Assembly (NCBI RefSeq): GCF_018812025.1 | Contig: NC_063052.1 | Location: 23,314,226 to 23,378,225 of the forward strand | Source: Megalobrama amblycephala | Taxonomy: Eukaryota > Chordata > Actinopteri > Cypriniformes > Xenocyprididae | DNA: 64,000 nucleotides | Direction: 5' to 3' | Shown here: positions 35,601 through 44,189 of the stretch, piece after piece | Layout: every line of letters begins with the position of its first letter | How positions within the stretch are numbered: position 1 is the stretch's first letter | Made by a program: the position numbers and the translations under genes | The notes under the pieces: generated by a model | What the model saw: the letters and a program-made list of their open reading frames with translations, nothing else | What the model was told of the DNA's origin: nothing | Database searches by the model: none

Positions 35601-36734
35601 TTACCTCTTTTAGCTGATTATTTAGCCTACAGGCCTTTCAAGAACAACCTCACTGAAACAACCTGGGGTTAATGATTTTAAAATGTGAGACTTCTTTCAA
35701 AGACATGTAAAAATCTTACAGACCCACAACTTTTCAACAGTAGTGTAGTGAATGATTGAGGTTTTGCTTACTATAGTCATCTGGTTCATGGCCTTTGACA
35801 GGAGGTCACTCAGCTCTGCTGGGGTGCAGGAGGCCATCCTCATGGAAGGATCTAGGAACACAACATTCAATTTGTCACAGAGCCAACAACATTTATTACA
35901 GGTTTATTACAAGGAACCAAGCAAGAGCAGAGGTGGAAAGAATAATATACATAATATTAAAAAATAATTTCTTAAGTTAACAGAATTTATATTTTTAGTA
36001 TTAGAATTCACTATTGTACATACAGTGTCACTTACGTTTGGATGTCAAAGCCTTCTTAACTAATGCATTAAAAATATATAATTTTACAAAAGAAAACTGC
36101 AGATGCATGGTGATATAGGTAAAATATAATATTGTGAAATAAATGCATTTTAAAGTATTTAATGAGCTTTCTCAGTTCACCTGTGTTTCCTCCAGAAATG
36201 TTGAAATCTTTGGAGCTTCCCCTTTGTTGGAGGGGGTTTTCTGTCGTCCCTGAAATTACAGAACAATTTTTATCAGTATTTGTTTACCATTAGAGATCAA
36301 ACCGTGTTTGAAATAGTTTCAGCTAATATTACGCTCATGTAAGTGACGTCACCGATTAACGGTACAGCAAGCGCATACCTTTAGGTTAAATAAGTTTACC
36401 ATCATTCATTGATAATATGCCAGCAAAACGTTTACAAAACTATCAAAACATCTCATCTACACATAAAGATGCGATTAAAAGTCCAAACTTTCATTAAACA
36501 AGGGCTCAAAATATAGAGTTAGCCAACCGCTTCTGAAAACGGTTGAGATGCTTTTTCAAAGACACTAAATCATTTCTTTTAAGTAAATATTCAACAGAAG
36601 TGTGTCAGTTACACTTAAGAAAAGTATCAGGAACAGTTATATATATTATATGTGTGATTGTACTAAACTTACCTAAAATCAGTGAAAACAACAGCAAGAC
36701 GGAGGCTTGCTGCTTGACGTTTCCCCGTTTCCAT
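29653..36734 (-). CDS. Unrecognised small protein, seven-exon minus-strand model (~162 aa)
   Basis: Candidate exons in transcript order are 36734-36673 (METGKRQAASLRLAVVFTDF), 36249-36181, 35838-35772, 35486-35445 (LCLPVTDAILFHSK), 35363-35343 (GVDNFRQ), 30403-30335 (HITDRLSCVTLIQV) and 29811-29653 (VLRDPQLKASHQML to SKTEHL and stop). All have AG acceptors and GT donors. The four 3'-most junctions are phase 0 and keep one frame open, which is unlikely by chance. The ATG has G at +4. The third exon could instead start at 35851; then the upstream frame closes and translation would start at MRMASC. The 21-bp exon has a weak pyrimidine tract. I recognise no domain. The big intron (30.4-35.3 kb) is filled with transposons. 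The last two exons are the most secure part. Confidence 0.5.
29901..30122. mobile_element. hAT-type MITE with 8-bp target duplication
   Basis: This 222-bp palindrome-like unit has ends TAGGGCTGGGCGATATATCG and its inverse, flanked by ATTCCAGG at 29893-29900 and 30123-30130. It sits in the last intron of the small minus-strand gene model. Confidence 0.92.
30131..31002. other. Intronic DNA including one candidate exon
   Basis: Apart from the 69-bp exon at 30335-30403 I see only AT-rich sequence with short direct repeats (TAGTAGTAG near 30540). Confidence 0.4.
31011..32197. mobile_element. hAT-type element with perfect 8-bp target duplication
   Basis: The ends TAGGGATAAGTATCG and TTTCGTACCCATCCCTA are flanked by CATATGGG at 31003-31010 and 32198-32205. 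The interior holds a partial MITE end (TTTTGGGTGAACTAACCCTTTAA near 31735) and no recognisable transposase. Confidence 0.85.
32804..33166 (+). pseudogene. hAT transposase N-terminal fragment
   Basis: The open frame reads RKNKLEREKRDANLTAKIPK, then LTNYFGSHKTSEPVEDPECS and SSPTDTVADLRA. The basic/acidic start followed by KIPKLTNYF resembles the N-terminal regions of hAT transposases and the ZMYM-like proteins derived from them. The dimerisation and catalytic RNase H-like regions do not follow, so this is a truncated relic. Confidence 0.6.
33735..34643. mobile_element. TTAA-flanked MITE inside the hAT element
   Basis: The ends AGGGATAGTTCACCCAAAAA and TTTTGGGTGAACTGTCTCT are flanked by TTAA at 33731-33734 and 34644-34647. 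It hosts the foldback 33885-34581 at another TTAA. Confidence 0.82.
33885..34581. mobile_element. Innermost foldback MITE, long palindromic arms
   Basis: Two arms of about 235 bp are nearly perfect inverses (AGGATTAGTTCACTTTTAAA at the left, TTTAAAAGTGAACTAATCCT at the right). TTAA flanks lie at 33881-33884 and 34582-34585. The spacer contains a second smaller palindrome (GTTTGAACTAATTGTTATA with its inverse). Confidence 0.9.
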
Positions 36735-37024
36735 GTCAACTCAGATCCGCTACAGCGTTTGAAAGCGATTCGAACGTTCAAAGCGCACGCGCATTAAAAC
36801 ACGTCACAGTCATGCAGCATTTACAAACACAAACATACAGAATTATAACATTACATACAACTAGATGAGTAAAGTTCGTAGACAAACTTTAAGTTGGCTT
36901 GAAAAAGCCTAGCCAGAAGGTTTGGTAGTTTTGAAATCTTGAAGTTTGAAGCTTTTAAATAGTTTAAGTTTTAGTTTAGTAGTTTAAAAGCTAGATAATG
37001 TGTGAAGTAATTGTGTATAGATAG
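36735..37024. other. Upstream region of the small minus-strand gene, then flank of the long inverted repeat
   Basis: Near 36780-36815 lie GCGCACGCGCATT and ACACGTCACAG, GC-rich and CRE-half-like motifs that fit a promoter for the minus-strand model. The remainder is AT-rich. Confidence 0.35.

Positions 37025-37025
<1 letters not shown>

Positions 37026-37096
<71 letters not shown>
37026..37096 (+). repeat. (TG)n microsatellite capping the left arm
   Basis: About 70 bp of TG dinucleotides lie exactly at the outer limit of homology with the right arm. Confidence 0.95.
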
Positions 37097-37099
<3 letters not shown>

Positions 37100-37405
37100 A
37101 GTGTGTGTCTGCTTTCCTTACACTTTGCAAAACAATGTTGAGAAAGAAACTGTTTCATCGAATATGCTGTAATGTTTGTGAACTTTAGGTATCTCTGCAT
37201 CTCTTTATTCGTAGCATTTGCTTGATTTAATAAAGTATTGGTTTAAATCATCGTCTTTACTTGAGATCTTTACATTATTTTATTATACTATCCTAGTTTT
37301 TAAATAGCGCTGAAATAGATTTTTGGGGTGGTATGTGGATATTGAATATAGCACAAGGAACTGAAATATTTTATCTTGTAAAACATTTAAAATGACTTCA
37401 AACGC

Positions 37406-37412
37406 TATATAG
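37406..37412 (+). promoter_or_regulatory. TATA-box-like motif of the left-arm gene
   Basis: TATATAG lies about 115 bp upstream of the well-placed ATG at 37527. The right arm carries the same motif inverted near 46968. Confidence 0.5.
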
Positions 37413-37566
37413 ACGTTTACCCTCCAGGGGTTAGAGGTTACACAGCGGGTGTTCACATTCTCTCAAGTTAAAACCTACAGGGCCTATCTACTGAATAAGC
37501 TTTTGGAAACAGTCTGCAAATCTACAATGGCTACTCCACAAGCTCCTGAAACTGCTGTTGAAAGTT

Positions 37567-38157
37567 ATGTTAAAATGGCAGAAAAAACACAGGATTCGTT
37601 TGACCAAGTTTCTTCATGAAGATGAAAATTTTGTGAAACAGGAATTTCTGATGGCCAATGTTTACGCGGGCGGCTTTGTTTTTAACAAAGCATCACGTAC
37701 GGTTAAACTCTACGCTATGGAATTTTTTGAAGAAGAATTTACATCACAGACATCTTGTGTGCTTTTACCCGCCAAGGACTGGACATTTTTCTACAATCGT
37801 ATCTGGAGAGATCTGAATGGGATCGCTGGTAAAAGCTTTTACATGAACGAGTGGAATGGAGTGACCACAAACGTACGGTACAGGGTGATAAAGCCCGATG
37901 ATGTCGTAACCATATCAACCTGCTGGAACATGTCACTCCATGACCAAAACCTCATTAAGTTGATGAAACCCCGTGAGGAATGCGAAATGAACTTTTCGTC
38001 TCAATCTGATGACGAATGGGACCCCGACTGGCCAATTCCAGAGGACGACCCCTTCGAATGCTGTAGGTCTACAGAGAGTCTATATTTTGAGTGGAGCAAT
38101 GTACCTGTGTTAAGTACCGTCTTTTTAACAATAGACAAGTTGTTTAATTCGAGCTGA
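37567..38157 (+). CDS. Unrecognised inverted-repeat protein, left-arm copy (~196 aa)
   Basis: The frame from ATG 37567 reads MLKWQKKHRIRLTKFLHE and ends at 38157 with VFLTIDKLFNSS. The middle (YAGGFVFNKASRTVKLYAME, then VLLPAKDWTFFYNRIW) looks like a compact alternating-strand domain. A Trp-rich segment (SFYMNEWNGVTT) follows, and the C-terminus is acidic (SSQSDDEWDPDWPIPEDD). There is no signal peptide or membrane segment. A better Kozak ATG at 37527 opens an overlapping 30-codon frame offset by one base (see findings). AATAAA follows at 38330. The right-arm copy differs by only two residues (N/D and R/K), and both are full length. I do not recognise the family. A faint resemblance to PC4-type single-strand DNA-binding folds is conjecture. 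Confidence 0.7.
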   Translation: MLKWQKKHRIRLTKFLHEDENFVKQEFLMANVYAGGFVFNKASRTVKLYAMEFFEEEFTSQTSCVLLPAKDWTFFYNRIWRDLNGIAGKSFYMNEWNGVTTNVRYRVIKPDDVVTISTCWNMSLHDQNLIKLMKPREECEMNFSSQSDDEWDPDWPIPEDDPFECCRSTESLYFEWSNVPVLSTVFLTIDKLFNSS

Positions 38158-38329
38158 ATTAATTTTAAGTATTGCTGAATGATCAATCAGTCATGGTGAT
38201 GCGCCTTAATATGTAATATATGGTAGCATGATGTAGCAAAACCTGAAATGCACATTGATATCGAGCCCTTGCTTTTGTGTTACTTGACATTATCCACGTT
38301 CCTTGCTATATGTTTAATTGTTTTTGTTT

Positions 38330-38335
38330 AATAAA
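38330..38335 (+). terminator. Polyadenylation signal of the left-arm gene
   Basis: AATAAA lies 173 bp after the stop codon. The inverted copy in the right arm is at about 46043-46048, a few bases from the L2 insertion. Confidence 0.6.
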
Positions 38336-38955
38336 CTGATTGGATCCAATTTCCCAATTTACAGACATAACGACTTATTCCAATTATAGAATTTGTTTAA
38401 AGTATGTATATTTTTGTAAAAAACACTAAAATTATCAATACGTGCATTACGTTTAAAATTTTACATGAGACATTTAATATGATGATGTCAATAAAAGTCT
38501 TTAACGGAACATATTTGGTATAGTGGTTAAAATCAGCGCAAAAGAAATTCCATCCTACTTCTGCATGTTATGGATCTTGTGAAGAATTCATAAGTGTTTG
38601 TTTTTGTTTTGTTTTTGATAATTCTATTTATTTTATTTTTTACCTCATATAAAATCAGGATTGCAAGTTGTGTAATACTTTTTTAATGATCTCAGACATG
38701 GTCATAAATAACAACAAGTGATTCAAACTTTTATTTCAAAGTTATTGAATATTAAAGAAATGACATTACATAAGTAAAACAGTAATCATGAAATTACAGG
38801 TGGTCTAACCATAAAAGAAAATCTCTGCAGGCTATCGTGTTTCGGTCTAGGGCGTAATTGACCAGCATTTCGACAATTTCGCTGATGGTGGTATCGTCAG
38901 CATTGTTTAAACGCAGTGAGACACAAACATCTGTTACAATTGTACACATACAGAG

Positions 38956-39228
38956 AACGTACTCGGTTACTAACGTAACCTCGGTTCCCTTTCGATACTT
39001 CACTCGTACTGCGTATGGGGAAAAGTCTCCCTTTTTCCCCGTCACTGAAGCCTTTTTCAATAACGCAGTGTAACTGCATCGTCATTGGTTCACTCATAGA
39101 CAAGTTGTTGAACCAATGACGGCGCGGCATAGCTGCGCGACCTATGGCGAGAGAGCGCGCGAACTTTCCCGCCGAAATGGGCGGGGTAAAGGGCTATATA
39201 AGCAGGCGTTTCGCCATAGGATTTCAGG
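38956..39228 (-). repeat. DIRS inverted terminal repeat (3' end of element, with extension)
   Basis: It begins AACGTACTCGGTTACTAAC (the extension) and continues GTTCCCTTTCGATACTTCAC. It mirrors 43946-44189. Confidence 0.93.
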
Positions 39229-39281
39229 CCAATCGACTGAAGCGACGACACTGAAGCCGCAGCCTCGTGGCACGGCAAGTA

Positions 39282-39380
39282 ACGCAGTACTCGTTCCGTA
39301 TCTCAGGGAACCGAGGTTACGTTAGTAACCGAGTACGTTCCCTTTCGATACTTCACTCGTACTGCGTATGGGGAACGAAT
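39282..39380 (-). repeat. DIRS internal complementary region
   Basis: GGGAACCGAGGTTACGTTAG is the inverse of the left terminus. It continues directly into GTTCCCTTTCGATACTTCAC, the inverse of the right terminus. The region therefore represents an end-to-end junction and is thought to template circle formation. Confidence 0.9.
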
Positions 39381-39543
39381 TCAACCGCGCCTTGCCACGG
39401 CAGGGAACGACATAACTTGTTTTGGACACCGAGAGGGGACCAAGAGAACAAGTAAGGAGGCAAAGCCGTCGTAAACCCTTGTTACACTACAAGAGGAGAT
39501 GACTCCTGATCGGCGAGAGGCGGAACTCGAAGAGGCCGCTTGG

Positions 39544-40530
39544 TTACACCGAGAGGACCCGGGCTTGTAAGGCTGGAACGTCCAGATGATAAAATCTGAC
39601 AAAAGTGGACGGCGAGGACCAGCCGGCCGCCTCACAGATGTCTTTAATGGAAACTCCATTAGACCAGGCCCAGGAGGAAGCCATTCCTCTAGTGGAATGG
39701 GCCCTAACTCCTAAGGGGCATTGAATGTCCAGGGAGGAGTAACAGAGATTAATCGCGTCGACTATCCAACGCGAGAGACGTTGCTTTGAGACCGAAGACC
39801 CTTTGGTGCGGCCACCAAAACAGACAAAGAGCTGATCTGATTGCCTGAAAGGCTGTGATCGCTCTACATAGGTCCTCAATGCCCTGACAGGGCAGAGTAA
39901 CTTCAGCTCCTGTTCATCCGCGGAGGGAGGAAGAGCAGAGAGCGAAATGACCTGAGCTCTAAACGGAGTAGAGAGCACCTTGGGGACGTAGCCATGCCTA
40001 GGTTTCAGCACGACCTTAGAGTCATTAGGCCCAAATTCGAGGCACGCAGGGCTCACAGAGAGGGCCTGCAAATCGCCAACACGCTTGACCGATGCTAGTG
40101 CAAGTAGCAGAGCGGTTTTCAGGGTTAAAGGCCTGAGGTCAGCTGAACTCAGCGGCTCGAAGGGGTTTCCTTTGAGAGCCCTAAGGACCAAAGAAAGGTC
40201 CCAAGTGGGAACAGTAAGGGGACAAGGAGGATTTAATCGCCTCGAACCCCTTAAGAAACGAACCACAAGGTTGTTCCGACCCACTGACTGGCCAGCGATA
40301 GGAGCATGAAACGCTGAGATGGCTGCTACGTATACTTTGAGCGTTGAAGGGGCGCGCCCCAGATCCAAACGCTCTTGGAGGAAGGACAGTATCGGTGATA
40401 CGTCACACTCCACGGGGTCTATGTTGCGTGTGGAACACCAATCAACAAAGACCGACCATTTCTGGGCGTAGAGGCGTCTCGTGGACGGGGCTCTCGCCTG
40501 AGATATGGTCTCTAGTACGTCCCTGGGAAG
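39544..40530 (-). CDS. DIRS tyrosine recombinase
   Basis: About 328 residues run from LPRDVLETISQARAPSTRRL to LQARVLSV. The catalytic tetrad is visible: Arg in LASVKRVGDLQ (about residue 150), His and Arg in RAHSTRGMASSWAW (about 278 and 281) and the nucleophilic Tyr in FVRFYHLDVPA (about 314). The enzyme integrates the circular cDNA by strand exchange without a target duplication. No stop interrupts the domain. The start is uncertain, because the open frame continues upstream out of register with real sequence. It overlaps the end of the RNase H/methyltransferase frame by roughly 20 bp. Confidence 0.88.
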   Translation of the reverse strand, partial: LPRDVLETISQARAPSTRRLYAQKWSVFVDWCSTRNIDPVECDVSPILSFLQERLDLGRAPSTLKVYVAAISAFHAPIAGQSVGRNNLVVRFLRGSRRLNPPCPLTVPTWDLSLVLRALKGNPFEPLSSADLRPLTLKTALLLALASVKRVGDLQALSVSPACLEFGPNDSKVVLKPRHGYVPKVLSTPFRAQVISLSALPPSADEQELKLLCPVRALRTYVERSQPFRQSDQLFVCFGGRTKGSSVSKQRLSRWIVDAINLCYSSLDIQCPLGVRAHSTRGMASSWAWSNGVSIKDICEAAGWSSPSTFVRFYHLDVPALQARVLSV

Positions 40531-41560
40531 GTCAGTCGGCTCCCATCGAGGGACCAGAGGTGTAGAGCCCAGAGCTCTGGCTGGGGGTGCCAGATTGTTC
40601 TGTTCGCCTGAGAGAGGAGGTCCCGTCTCAGGGGAATGGGCCACGGGGCTTCCGTGGAGAGCCTGAACAGCTCTGAGGACCAAGTCTGGCTCCTCCAGAG
40701 CGGGGCCACTAGAAGGACTCTGTGTCTGTCTTCCCTGACTCGCCTGATGACCTGCGGGATCAGTGCGATCGGGGGAAATGCATAAAGGAGTGTGCTGGGC
40801 CAGGTGTGGGCCAGCGCGTTGACTTCCTTTGAGAAATATGTTGGGCAATGAGAGTTGTCTTCTGAGGCGAAGAGGTCTACCTCTGCTCTCCCGAAGAGCT
40901 CCCAAATCTTGAAAACCATCTGGGGATGGAGCATCCACTCGTCTGAGGGGACGTTGCTCCGTGATAGCATGTCTGCACCCAGGTTGGTTTTGCCAGGTAT
41001 ATGAGTCGCCCTGAGCGACCGAAGCCTTGGTATTGCCCACTCCAGAAGACGTTTCGCCAGAGCGCATAGATGGCTGGACGAAAGACCGCCATGGTGATTT
41101 ATGTATGACACCACGGTCATGCTGTCCGATTGGACTAAGACGTGGCGTCCCGTCAAGTGAACCTGAAACGCTTGCAGGGCTTTCATCACTGCCAACATTT
41201 CGAGGCAGTTGATATGGAGATGGCTCTCTTCGTGGGACCACGAACCGAAGGCCGGTCTGCCCTCGCACAGAGCCCCCCAACCTGAGTTGGATGCGTCCGT
41301 CGAGAGCACCGTCCTTCGTGACACCGCCTGTAGAGGTACCCCAAGACTGAACCAAGCAGGGTTCATCCAAGGTTTCAGGGCTAAAAGACAGGCCCGATTG
41401 ACCTCGAGACATAAGCGGCCGTGCCGCCAGGCATGTGGGGAGACCCGGGATTTCAGCCAGAACTGTAGCGGCCGCATCCGAAGAAGGCCAAGCTGCAGAA
41501 CTGGGGAGGCGGAAGCCATAAGCCCTAAGAGCCCCAGAGCGCTCTGGCGAGACTACTGCC
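40512..41560 (-). pseudogene. DIRS RNase H and methyltransferase-like region
   Basis: The frame reads LGLMASASPVLQLGL, then TVLSTDASNSGWGALC (first RNase H Asp), HINCLEMLAVMKAL (Glu), QSDSMTVVSYINHHGG (Asp) and GADMLSRSNV. The RAEVDLFASEDNSHCPTYF segment and LLVAPLWRSQTW follow, the part assigned to a DAM-like methyltransferase in DIRS elements. It ends at 40512. It belongs downstream of the RT but is out of frame with it because of a deletion near 41545, so it cannot be translated as one polyprotein. Confidence 0.85.
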
Positions 41561-42516
41561 GTCATGCGGACTGAGTCGAAAACTGCCCCCAGAAACGAAA
41601 TGTGCTGGCTGGGGAGCAGTGAGCTCTTGGCTAGGTTGACCCTGAGACCCAGGCATTGGAGATGGCTGAGGAGCACGGATCTGTGGTGTTCCAGCTCGAC
41701 TCACGAATGGGCCAAAATGAGCCAATCGTTGAGGTAATTCAGAACCCGGATTCCCATCTGTCTCAGAGGGGAAAGCGCTGCGTTCATGCACTTGGTAAAA
41801 GTGCGAGGAGCCAGGGACAGCCCGAAGGGCAGGACTGTATATTGGTATGCCACCCCCTCGAACGCGAATCTCAAGAATCGTCTGTGAAGGGGGGCTATCT
41901 GGATGTGAAAATATGCATCTTTCAGATCCAGCGAGCAGAACCAGTCCTCGTGACAAATTTGTGCGAGGATCTGCTTCAGCGTCAGCATTTTGAATTTCCG
42001 TCTCATGAGGGAGCGATTCAAAAGTCTGAGATCTAGGATGGGCCTGAGGCCGCCATCCTTTTTGGGGACCAGAAAGTAACGGCTGTAAAAGCCTGACTCG
42101 CTCTCTGAAGGGGGAACTATTTCTATAGCCCCTTTCTTCAGTAAGGTCATGACCTCCGAAGCGAGGGGGGCCGTCGTGCAAACTGGAGCGAGTAGCCCTG
42201 CTTTATGATCCCGAGGATCCAGCTTGACACGTCGGGGATGGCCTGCCAGGCCTCGGCCCGAGTGACAAGGGGTTGAATGATGTCGGATGACAGGCCGCCG
42301 GGTAGGGGGCCGTACACCGAAGGAGGTGGAAGAGGAAATTTGCTCTCTTTTAGAGGAAGTAAAATAGTGTTCGCCGTGAAAACGGCGTTTTGTTTGGGCG
42401 CAACATGTGTGGGCCCAGCTACAACACAGAGCATTTCTCCCACGCCCGGAATTAAACAAGGCGGAGGGGAGACTGCACAAGGGAGCTTTTGGGGTGGTCC
42501 GGTCGCAACGGGACAT
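41561..42516 (-). pseudogene. DIRS reverse transcriptase, stop codon and altered catalytic box
   Basis: RT motifs are clear: FLVPKKDGGLRPILDLRLLN, SLDLKDAYFHIQI, VLPFGLSLAPRTF and then NYLNDWLILAHS. The catalytic box, normally YLDD in DIRS, reads YLND, so the first catalytic Asp is Asn. A TGA at 41701-41703 interrupts the frame just after it (a CGA or similar codon is likely ancestral). The frame then continues with LLSHLQCLGLRVNLAKSSLL until a deletion near SPER at about 41545. Three independent lesions make RT inactive. Confidence 0.9.
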
Positions 42517-42622
42517 TCCCCAACCCTCTTCCTTCCTGCTGGATCAGGACGTCTTCGGAGTCACCGGGTCCAGCACAATCTTGGGCCGGGGTCCCTGGCG
42601 TCTCGGGAAGGAGGATTGGCGC

Positions 42623-43849
42623 TTAGCAGAGAAGGAGCTGAGCCGGCGCAGTCCTGGGGCGGCTAGGAGCAAACGCAGAGCTGGAGCGCTTGGGCAGAAA
42701 GTGTCTCATGGCCTGAGACGACTTCTGCGCCGCTGTGAAGCGCTCGGTGAAACCATCCACCGCTGGCCCAAAAAGACCGGAAGGGGAGACCGGGGCGTCC
42801 AGAAAGGCCGTCTTATCCAGGTCCTTGATTTCCGTGAGGTTGAGCCAAAGATGGCGCTCAAGCACAACCAGGCTGGCCATGGAACGACCGATGGCCTGGG
42901 CAGTGGCCTTCGTGGCCCGCAGGGCTAGATCGGTGGCGCTGCGGAGATCCTTGAAGGCAGGTGCATCAATGCCGGACTCGTCCAAAGAGCGGAGGAGTTT
43001 GGCCTGGAACACCTGGAAGATCGCCATGGTGTGAAGCGCCGAAGCAGCTTGGCCCGCAGAGGTGTAGGCTCTTCCAGCCAGAGTAGAGGTGGTTCTGCAG
43101 GGCTTGGAAGGCAGGGCTCTTTTGGTCTTCCATCCCACAGCCGCGGGAGGACAGAGGTGAGCTGCCACCGCTTCATCCAGGGGCGGCAAATGCTCATAGC
43201 CCTTCTCTTCTGCACCGTCGACAGCAGTGAGGGCAGAACGGTGTGTTGTGTGGAGGCGGGCGGAGTACGGAGCGCGCCACGACTTCGTAAGCTCCTCGTG
43301 CACCTCAGGAAAAAATGGAGTGGAACGCTGGCGAGGGGCTTGGCGGCGGCCTGGCAGGAACCACTCATCCAGGCGGCTACGCGATGGCTCCTCCGGAGGG
43401 GCCCAGTCGAGGTCTAGCTCTTCCACTGCTCTGGATAGGATGCGGAAGAGCTCGGCATCCATACCCTGGCCGTGATCAATGGGCTCCAGAGGAGGCGGGG
43501 GAGCAGGGTCGTCCGGCTCGCCAGCCCATCCTTCCGCTTCAGAAGCCGCAAGAGACATGGAGTCATCCGGCTCTTCGTCAGATCCTCCAAACGAGACGAG
43601 GTCGCTCGCATCTGCAGAGGGACGCTGCTCTGGTCGGGAGAACATGACGGGAGAATGTTCTCTCGGGGGAGAAGGCGAGGCACGCGGGGGCTGGGCCGAC
43701 GTGAGCTCGCACAACTCCGGGCGCTGAGTCGCTCTACCCCGCTGTCTCTTCCTGGCCGGCTCGCGGGAGGAAGGAGACGGGAGGGCGCGAGCGGCGAGAT
43801 CGCCTTCAGTGAAGAAGGCGACCCGCGAGCGCAGAGAACCGAGGCTCAT
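42623..43849 (-). CDS. DIRS Gag-like protein
   Basis: This open frame of 408 residues starts MSLGSLRSRVAFFTEGDLAA. It is rich in Pro, Ser, Arg and acidic residues in its first half (PPRASPSPPREHSP, SFGGSDEEPDDSMS). The C-terminal half is more structured (SALHTMAIFQVFQAKLLRSL, RATKATAQAIGRSMASLVVL), typical of DIRS ORF1. A CPHC motif lies just upstream of the start at about 43860, suggesting the N-terminal zinc-binding part was lost or that translation once began earlier. It is preceded by the 5' inverted terminal repeat, whose CTATATAAGC may act as promoter. Confidence 0.82.
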   Translation of the reverse strand: MSLGSLRSRVAFFTEGDLAARALPSPSSREPARKRQRGRATQRPELCELTSAQPPRASPSPPREHSPVMFSRPEQRPSADASDLVSFGGSDEEPDDSMSLAASEAEGWAGEPDDPAPPPPLEPIDHGQGMDAELFRILSRAVEELDLDWAPPEEPSRSRLDEWFLPGRRQAPRQRSTPFFPEVHEELTKSWRAPYSARLHTTHRSALTAVDGAEEKGYEHLPPLDEAVAAHLCPPAAVGWKTKRALPSKPCRTTSTLAGRAYTSAGQAASALHTMAIFQVFQAKLLRSLDESGIDAPAFKDLRSATDLALRATKATAQAIGRSMASLVVLERHLWLNLTEIKDLDKTAFLDAPVSPSGLFGPAVDGFTERFTAAQKSSQAMRHFLPKRSSSAFAPSRPRTAPAQLLLC

Positions 43850-43945
43850 GCTCTCGCAGTGCGGGCATGAGGCTCCAGCGAGCTTCCTCAGGCTTCAGGC
43901 GGAGATCAGCGAGGAGATGCGTTGTCGTCGCTGAAGGAGAAAGGA

Positions 43946-44189
43946 CTGAAATCCTATGGCGAAATGCCTGCTTATATAGCCCTTTACCCCGCCCATTTCG
44001 GCGGGAAAGTTCGCGCGCTCTCTCGCCATAGGTCGCGCAGCTATGCCGCGCCGTCATTGGTTCAACAACTTGTCTATGAGTGAACCAATGACGATGCAGT
44101 TACACTGCGTTATTGAAAAAGGCTTCAGTGACGGGGAAAAAGGGAGACTTTTCCCCATACGCAGTACGAGTGAAGTATCGAAAGGGAAC
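43946..44189 (-). repeat. DIRS inverted terminal repeat (5' end of element)
   Basis: It runs CTGAAATCCTATGGCGAAAT to CGAAAGGGAAC and is the inverse of 38984-39228. Confidence 0.93.

Larger units (their letters stand above)
38956..44189 (-). mobile_element. Full-length DIRS (tyrosine recombinase) retrotransposon, coding-defective
   Basis: The inverted terminal repeats at 38956-39228 and 43946-44189 match over about 244 bp, including CTATATAAGCAGGC. The left one has an extra ~28-bp extension. An internal complementary region (39282-39380) fuses the complements of both termini. The order on the minus strand is Gag-like, RT, RNase H/methyltransferase-like, recombinase. There is no target duplication, and the ends share AAC/GTT, as expected for recombinase-mediated insertion. 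It is defective in RT (see below). Confidence 0.95.

Noticed and set aside
37558..37566. TTG at 37558 as the start codon of the arm gene
   Set aside because: The frame is open upstream but the first ATG is at 37567; a TTG start is not expected in a vertebrate or its DNA viruses, so I used the ATG and described the alternative ATG at 37527.
40531..41676. Long minus-strand open frame upstream of the DIRS recombinase as a coding extension
   Set aside because: Its translation (Pro/Arg/Ser-rich, no motif) is out of register with the RNase H and methyltransferase-like region that clearly occupies the same DNA in another frame.
42277..43870. Plus-strand open frames of 110-170 codons across the DIRS Gag/RT region
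   Set aside because: They are GC-rich antisense shadows of the minus-strand Gag and RT frames and show no protein motif.
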